Source: Halobellus sp. MBLA0158 (GTDB lineage: Archaea; Halobacteriota; Halobacteria; Halobacteriales; Haloferacaceae). From it: a DNA stretch of 64,000 nucleotides. Below are positions 59,797-64,000 of this stretch, one piece after another. Each line of letters starts with the position of its first letter. The first letter of the stretch is position 1. The notes beneath the pieces are model-generated. The model was given only the letters and a program-made list of their open reading frames with translations, was not told where the DNA came from and did not search any database. The stretch covers positions 310,001 to 374,000 of the forward strand of contig NZ_JBGNYA010000001.1 of assembly GCF_041477585.1 (NCBI RefSeq), written 5' to 3'. Both the position numbers and the translations under genes were made by a program.

Positions 59797-60927
59797 TCAC
59801 TCCTCCGCCGTTTCGCGTGCGGCCGCAATCAGGTCGTCGGCGCCGCGGTCCGCGAGGTCGGCCGCGAACTCCGCCGCGGCGTTGGCGTGGTCGCGGACGG
59901 GCAGGTCGCGGCTCGCTTGAATCTCCTCGTCGCCGTCGGCCGAGAGGACGCGGGCCGTCGCGTGGACGTGCTCGCCCTGGAGCTTCGCGTGGACGCCGAT
60001 CGGCGCGATACAGCCCCCGCCGAGTTCGGCGAGCACCGTGCGCTCGACAGTCGTCTCGACGCGCGTCCGCGGGTGGTCGAGCGTCGAGCGGATCCGCTCT
60101 GTCGCGTCGGCGTCGCCGCGGGCGGTGACCGCGATGGCGCCCTGGCCGGGCGCGGGCACGAACGACGCGGGATCGAGGCGGTCGTACTCGACGTGGTGCA
60201 GCAGGCCCGCGCGGCGCAGGCCGGCCTCCGCGAGGACGATGGCGTCGTACTCGACGTCGATCTCGCGTTCGAGCGCGCGGCGCTCGATCTCGGCCAGCCC
60301 GTCGAACCACTCCTCGATCGACCGCTCGAACTCGGGGGCGTCGTCGTCTCCGTCCTCGTCACCGTTCTCGTCGGCGGCGACGGGGTCTTCGCCCTTCTCG
60401 TCGCGGTCGGCCTCGACGCGCCGTTCGTGTTCGGCCTGGAGGCCGGGCGCGAGCAGTTTCTCGATCCGCGTGTCGACGTTGCCGCGGAGAGGCTCGACCG
60501 CCAGATCGGGACGTTCGGCCAGGAGCTGGGCCTTCCGCCGGAGCGAGGAGGTGCCGACGACGGCGCCGTGCGGGAGGTCTTCGAGCGCGGTCCCGTCGGG
60601 CGAGAGGAGCAGGTCCGCTGCGGACTCGCGCTCGGGGACGCCGGCGACGACGAGGTCGGCCGAGCCCTCGGTCGGCATATCTTTCATCGAGTGGACAGCG
60701 GCGTCGACCGCGCCGTCGAGGACCTTCTCGTCGAGCGCGCGGACGAACGCACCGGTCTTGCCGAGCCGGTGGATCAGCTCGTCCCGGATCTGGTCGCCGC
60801 GCGTCTCCACCTCGACGAGTTCGACGTCCAGCCGCCGGTCCGCGAGCGCGTCCCGGACGCTCGCCGCCTGCCGGAGCGCCAGATCGGAACTCCGGGTGGC
60901 CAATCGGAGTGTGCCGCGTGTGGTCAT
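59797..60927 (-). CDS. hemC: Porphobilinogen deaminase with acidic insertion
   Basis: Polymerises four porphobilinogens, 376 residues. Standard motifs are LRLATRSSDLALRQAASV, KTGAFVRALDEKVLDGAVDAAVHSMKDMP, TSSLRRKAQLL and GNVDTRIEKLL. The dipyrromethane Cys is near residue 306 in GGGCIAPIG. About 40 extra residues, rich in Asp and Glu, sit after NVDTRIEKLLAPGLQ (about 165-205). The TATA-like CCTTTTCACC (complement near 60955) is 23-32 nt upstream. It heads the operon. Confidence 0.95.
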   Translation of the reverse strand: MTTRGTLRLATRSSDLALRQAASVRDALADRRLDVELVEVETRGDQIRDELIHRLGKTGAFVRALDEKVLDGAVDAAVHSMKDMPTEGSADLVVAGVPERESAADLLLSPDGTALEDLPHGAVVGTSSLRRKAQLLAERPDLAVEPLRGNVDTRIEKLLAPGLQAEHERRVEADRDEKGEDPVAADENGDEDGDDDAPEFERSIEEWFDGLAEIERRALEREIDVEYDAIVLAEAGLRRAGLLHHVEYDRLDPASFVPAPGQGAIAVTARGDADATERIRSTLDHPRTRVETTVERTVLAELGGGCIAPIGVHAKLQGEHVHATARVLSADGDEEIQASRDLPVRDHANAAAEFAADLADRGADDLIAAARETAEE

Positions 60928-61110
60928 TAGCGACTCCTCGGCGGCCACGGGTGAAAAGGTCACCACTTCCGTCGCGTCGGCGGCGCTCGGCATCGAAACG
61001 GATGGCGGCGTCTGCGAGTCTTCGCGCACCCGACCGCACGCCGTCGTGCGATCGGATGCGAATCGGTCGCAAGCGCTACTTTTTCCGCCTGACGGGTCGC
61101 AGTCGCGTCC

Positions 61111-61554
61111 GTGTCCCTCGCGAACCGCGCCGTCGACGAGACCGCCGAGTTCCTCCACGTGGCGCTCCTGTGGCTCTTTCTCAACCCCGCGTTCGGCCCG
61201 GTGGCCGTCGCCGTCTCGGCGCTCCCGCTCTCGCCGTCGCCTCTCGCGGGACAGGAAGGGCTGATCGCCGCGTTCCTCACGGTCTGCGGCGTCGCCGTGA
61301 TCCGGTTCTACGATCCCTCGTGGGACCTGGTCCGGGCGTTCGTCGCGGGCGGGGCGACGGCCAGTGGCTTTCTGGCCCTGTACGTCCTCTCGGGCGCCGA
61401 CGACGCCGTCCCCGCAGGCGGTTCCTGGGCCGCCTTCGGCCGCGTCGTCGCGTACTGGCTCGTCGCGCTCGGCGTCGGCGTGGCGCTGGCGCATCCGCGG
61501 ACCTGGCGGCGCCTGCGGCGCGCCGTCGCCGTCGAGGAGCGGACCTCGGACTGA
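61111..61554 (+). CDS. Membrane protein, four helices, unknown function
   Basis: Protein of 147 residues beginning at GTG 61111 with about four hydrophobic segments (FLHVALLWLFLNPAFGPVAVAV, LIAAFLTVCGVAVIRFY, AFVAGGATASGFLALYVLSG, VVAYWLVALGVGVALAH). CTACTTTTTCCG about 30 nt before it may be the TATA box. It diverges from hemC and converges on another membrane-protein gene. No family is recognised. Confidence 0.6.
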   Translation: MSLANRAVDETAEFLHVALLWLFLNPAFGPVAVAVSALPLSPSPLAGQEGLIAAFLTVCGVAVIRFYDPSWDLVRAFVAGGATASGFLALYVLSGADDAVPAGGSWAAFGRVVAYWLVALGVGVALAHPRTWRRLRRAVAVEERTSD

Positions 61555-61570
61555 GGGAGAGGGACGGCGG

Positions 61571-62026
61571 TCAGGGCGTCCCGACCGCGACGTGGCGCTT
61601 GTAGAGGTAGTACAGCGCCACGACGAGGCTCAGCGTGAACGCGCTGGCGACGACCGTGACGAGCGCCACGAGCCCCCACAGCAGCGGGTCGGGCGACCAC
61701 GACGCCTCCGACTCGGCGATGGCCCGCGCGTCGACGTAGGTCGCGATCGGGAACATCACGGTGAGCAGGAGGCCCGCGAGCCCCACGATCGGGAAGACGA
61801 CGAAGGCCCCCAGGAGCGAGACGATCCCGCCGGTGAGGAACAGATCGAAGAGGAACGCCCCGAGGAAGAAGACGGCGAGGACGCCTCCGAGAACGACGTA
61901 GAGCGGGACGGCCGCGATCCAGTACCACCAGCGGGAGTCGACCTCGGCCCGCGGCAGGTAGTCGCTCACGGGGTCGTCGATCCGGTCGGCCGATCCGGCC
62001 GTCTCGTCGCGCGAAGCGGCGTCCAT
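61571..62026 (-). CDS. Membrane protein, four helices, unknown function
   Basis: Protein of 151 residues with a polar N-terminus of about 30 residues, then WWYWIAAVPLYVVLGGVLAVFF, FLFDLFLTGGIVSLLGAFVVF, LAGLLLTVMFPIATYVDARAI and LWGLVALVTVVASAFTLSLVVALYYLYKR. The YVDARAIAES motif after the third helix occurs in haloarchaeal small membrane proteins of unknown role. Its TATA box (complement of about 62050-62062) is 27-35 nt upstream, so the mRNA is leaderless. Confidence 0.65.
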   Translation of the reverse strand: MDAASRDETAGSADRIDDPVSDYLPRAEVDSRWWYWIAAVPLYVVLGGVLAVFFLGAFLFDLFLTGGIVSLLGAFVVFPIVGLAGLLLTVMFPIATYVDARAIAESEASWSPDPLLWGLVALVTVVASAFTLSLVVALYYLYKRHVAVGTP

Positions 62027-62446
62027 ACCGCCGAGTACACCGGTGGCCTACAAAAAATCGCGGGGCGAGCGACCTACCGCATACTGAAACTCGGGTGCCA
62101 GCGATTTGTTCCGTCGGCCGAAAATAATTTAGTCAATATTTCTACGAATATGATAATTTTATTATTGTTCATTTTGTTTCTAGTGTGGACTCAAACTCCG
62201 TCAGGAACATATTCTCAAACTAGAATCCAAATTTTGTATCCTATATTATATAGTAATATTTCGTATTTTTACCGGATACATCCTCCTGGGCCAAGATACT
62301 CTAACAGATGTACTTGTGTGATAGAAATTCGGAGAAGGCGCTGGGACAGACATCAGCCGACAGTTGCATCCCGATATACGGAATTATACTACTTTTGTGA
62401 GGAGATGAATCAGCCCGAGTCGTCGTGAAAACCACGATTAGAATTT

Positions 62447-62467
62447 GAATTCCGACATTCGGAATTC
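62447..62467. promoter_or_regulatory. 21-bp palindrome GAATTCCGA-CAT-TCGGAATTC
   Basis: Two perfect 9-bp half-sites with a 3-nt spacer, about 120 nt before the IclR gene start. A distal operator for the IclR protein itself, or for a different regulator, is plausible. The length and perfection make chance unlikely. Confidence 0.5.
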
Positions 62468-62539
62468 GATGCGTGTAGATCCACCATCGTCTAGAATGTC
62501 CGGCGTTGAGGACGCTGGCGAACGCACTTTCTGTCTACC

Positions 62540-62556
62540 TTCCCGATATCCGGGAA
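62540..62556. promoter_or_regulatory. Inverted repeat TTCCCG-N5-CGGGAA abutting the IclR-gene TATA box
   Basis: The right half-site CGGGAA (62551-62556) directly touches and forms the BRE position of the TATA box that follows. A repressor bound here would block TFB/TBP, so an operator role is a good guess. It may belong with the 21-bp palindrome upstream. Confidence 0.5.
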
Positions 62557-62562
62557 ATATAA
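62556..62562 (+). promoter_or_regulatory. TATA box (AATATAA region) of the second IclR gene
   Basis: AATATAAG lies about 27 nt before ATG 62587, giving a leaderless transcript. Confidence 0.55.
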
Positions 62563-62586
62563 GTTCGATGCGCGGGAACGTATGGT

Positions 62587-63351
62587 ATGGAAAACCAGAA
62601 CGCATCCCGGGTCAAGACGACCGAAACGTCGTTCGAGATCCTGGAAATCCTCTTCGAGGAGGGCGAGGCGACGCGGGAGGAGCTCGAAGAGCGGCTGGGG
62701 CTGGCGACGAGCACCGTCCATCGGCACCTGGCGACGCTCCAGGAGTACGGGTACGTCGTCCCCGGGACCGAGGGGTACCGGCTGAGCTTCAAGTTCCTCA
62801 CCTTCGGGGGGTTCCTCCGCCGGGAGGTGCCCGGCTACCCGATGATCAAGCAGAAGGTCGACGACCTCGCGGCCCAGACCGACGAGCGGGCGCAGTTCAT
62901 CATCCGGGAAGGGACCGATCGCGTGTACCTCTACACCGAGATCGGCGACAACCCCGTTCAGACCGGCGCCCACACGGGCCGACGCGGGCCGATCTACTCC
63001 AGCGCCGCCGGGAAGTCGATCGTCGCCTACCTCCCCGAAGCGAAGCGCGAGGAACTCATCGACTCGTTTTCCCTGGAGCGGACGGGGCCGAACACGATCA
63101 CGGATCCCGACGAACTCCGCGCGGACCTGGCGGAGATCCGCGAGCGGGGGTACGCGCTCAACCGCGAGGAGTCGACCGCGGGCGTCCACGCCATCGGCGC
63201 GCCGGTCCGGGTGAACGACGACGAGATCATCGGCGCGATCAGCGTCTCCGGGCCCGCGACGCGGCTCAAGAGCGACCGGCTGGAGGACGAACTGCCCGAC
63301 CTGGTGTTGGCGGCGACGAACGAGCTCCAGCTACACATCGAACACAGCTGA
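62587..63351 (+). CDS. IclR-family transcriptional regulator
   Basis: Regulator of 254 residues. The winged helix (about 10-70) includes ATREELEERLGLATSTVHRHLATLQEYGYVV. The IclR effector domain (about 80-250) has the IYSSAAGKSIVAYLP pocket segment and VHAIGAPVRVNDDEIIGAISVSGP. It is a distinct protein from the IclR at 13 kb. A TatD-type hydrolase gene follows 81 nt downstream on the same strand and may be controlled by it. Confidence 0.9.
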   Translation: MENQNASRVKTTETSFEILEILFEEGEATREELEERLGLATSTVHRHLATLQEYGYVVPGTEGYRLSFKFLTFGGFLRREVPGYPMIKQKVDDLAAQTDERAQFIIREGTDRVYLYTEIGDNPVQTGAHTGRRGPIYSSAAGKSIVAYLPEAKREELIDSFSLERTGPNTITDPDELRADLAEIRERGYALNREESTAGVHAIGAPVRVNDDEIIGAISVSGPATRLKSDRLEDELPDLVLAATNELQLHIEHS

Positions 63352-63400
63352 ATCGGAGGAAACGCGCCTGAGAGGCACTCACAGGGCAGATTCCAAAAGA

Positions 63401-63408
63401 GATTAAGC
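63401..63408 (+). promoter_or_regulatory. TATA-like box (GATTAAGC) for the hydrolase gene
   Basis: GATTAAGC is placed about 27 nt before GTG 63433, so the hydrolase gene can be transcribed on its own, without a leader. Confidence 0.4.
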
Positions 63409-63432
63409 CGCGAGCCTGCTACCACCGATACC

Positions 63433-64000
63433 GTGACGACACCCCAGCCGACGAAGCGGCCGACCGACGCCGCGTACCTCGACGGCGACCCCGATGTCCC
63501 GTCGGAACTGCTCAGCCTCCCGTGGATCGACCCGCACAACCACGCTCACACCCTCTCGTGGAACGACCGGGAGCGCTACGCGCTCGCGGGCTGCCGCGCG
63601 ATGCTGATGATCGCCTCCGGCGCCCACTGGACCCCCTACCGCCCCGTCGCCGCCGACGACGTGCGGTACCTCTGGGACGACGCGATCAACCGCCGCGCGG
63701 CCATCGAGCGGAACCACTTCTACGAGGCGAAACTCGGCATCGGCGCGCCGACGCGCATCCGCATCGAGGACCCCGACGCGCTGTTCGACGCGATGGAGGC
63801 CTACGTCCAGTTGGACGAGGTGGCCGCGGTCGGCGAGACCGGGATCACCCCTTCCCAACACGTCAGCGCCTGGCCGCTCGACGAGCAGCGCGCGGCCGTC
63901 GGGCGCCAGTTCGAGATCGCCGCCGACGCCGACCTGCCGGTCGTCCTCCACACGCCGAACAAGTCGATCGGTCCGGATCGCCAGTACCGCGACGGGATGG
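63433..64000 (+). CDS. TatD-family/amidohydrolase-type metal-dependent hydrolase, cut by window end
   Basis: The first 189 codons are present from GTG 63433. The metal-binding start WIDPHNHAHTLSW carries three His (H35, H37, H39). The glutamate ligand region AVGETGITPSQH and a later His in VVLHTPNK follow TatD/amidohydrolase order. Long N-terminal sequence MTTPQPTKRPTDAAYLDGDPD precedes the barrel. The reaction is unknown; TatD proteins are nucleases, while close haloarchaeal relatives may be amidohydrolases or lactonases of catabolic clusters. The IclR gene just upstream favours a catabolic or sugar/aromatic role. The end lies beyond the window. Confidence 0.75.
   Translation, partial: MTTPQPTKRPTDAAYLDGDPDVPSELLSLPWIDPHNHAHTLSWNDRERYALAGCRAMLMIASGAHWTPYRPVAADDVRYLWDDAINRRAAIERNHFYEAKLGIGAPTRIRIEDPDALFDAMEAYVQLDEVAAVGETGITPSQHVSAWPLDEQRAAVGRQFEIAADADLPVVLHTPNKSIGPDRQYRDGM

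Larger units (their letters stand above)
62027..62586. other. AT-rich divergent intergenic region
   Basis: 560 bp without a convincing gene, strongly AT-rich in 62090-62470. Next to the IclR gene it carries two palindromes and a TATA box (listed separately). A seven-codon frame preceded by GGAG (ATG 62405) is too small to call. The unusual composition recalls the island near 14.3 kb, which also borders on an IclR gene. Confidence 0.45.

Noticed and set aside
62405-62428. Seven-codon frame preceded by GGAG upstream of the second IclR gene
   Set aside because: Too short to support; it may be a leader peptide but nothing links it to regulation.
1-64000. tRNA and rRNA genes
   Set aside because: Spacers were read for T-loop patterns (GTTCRANNC) and cloverleaf-like pairing; none was convincing on either strand. 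A covariance-model search would be decisive.

Overview
The window is a gene-dense stretch of a haloarchaeal (class Halobacteria) chromosome. The GC-rich coding sequence, acidic proteins with Asp/Glu-rich linkers, TATA boxes about 25-30 nt ahead of start codons (leaderless transcripts), a TATA-binding protein, a clamp-loader subunit, haloarchaeal-type rhodanese pairs and many small haloarchaea-type membrane proteins all agree. The genus cannot be fixed from the sequence alone. No tRNA, rRNA, CRISPR array or intact insertion sequence was recognised.

Region 1 (1-7.7 kb) is an arginine operon of the LysW-carrier type: the end of argH, then lysW-lysX-argC-argB-argD-lysK-argF. Its carrier is a 59-residue LysW homologue without any cysteine. 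Region 2 (7.7-18 kb) holds an Fe-S Rad3/XPD-type helicase, a cytochrome P450, a 2H phosphoesterase, an IclR regulator beside a VOC protein, an AT-rich island with a possible IS scrap, an SPFH membrane protein followed by a tiny gene, and a TauE-type permease paired with a Usp protein.

Region 3 (18-27 kb) has uvrB and a complete urease operon transcribed leftward as ureB-C-A-G-D-E-F. A nickel-permease gene diverges from it. The divergent spacer carries two strong palindromic signals that look like operators. Region 4 (27-40 kb) contains two divergent two-domain sulfurtransferases, a zinc-finger protein with an acidic linker, hisB and hisG, tbp, an archaeal tRNA G10 methyltransferase, archaetidylserine decarboxylase, a clamp-loader subunit and RNase Z.

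Region 5 (40-55 kb) has a COG2433/DUF460 protein, tyrS, hisA, glmM, hisI, a prepilin peptidase, a CNNM/CBS protein, a tandem Usp protein, a membrane-anchored protein with a strictly 4-residue-periodic helix, a PiT-type permease and Hsp20. An 82-bp composite hairpin lies between glmM and its convergent neighbour. Region 6 (55-64 kb) has a DHH/RecJ-like protein and a leftward operon hemC-cobA-hemD-MFS for tetrapyrrole synthesis. It ends with a second IclR gene, with one palindrome abutting its TATA box and another upstream, followed by the start of a TatD-type metal hydrolase cut by the window edge.

The best candidates for something undescribed are the strictly tetrad-periodic coiled-coil protein (52663-53241), the composite hairpin at 46797-46878 (with a short relative at 32583-32596), the cysteine-free LysW carrier system, and the paired operator-like palindromes around the urease/nickel promoter and the second IclR gene.
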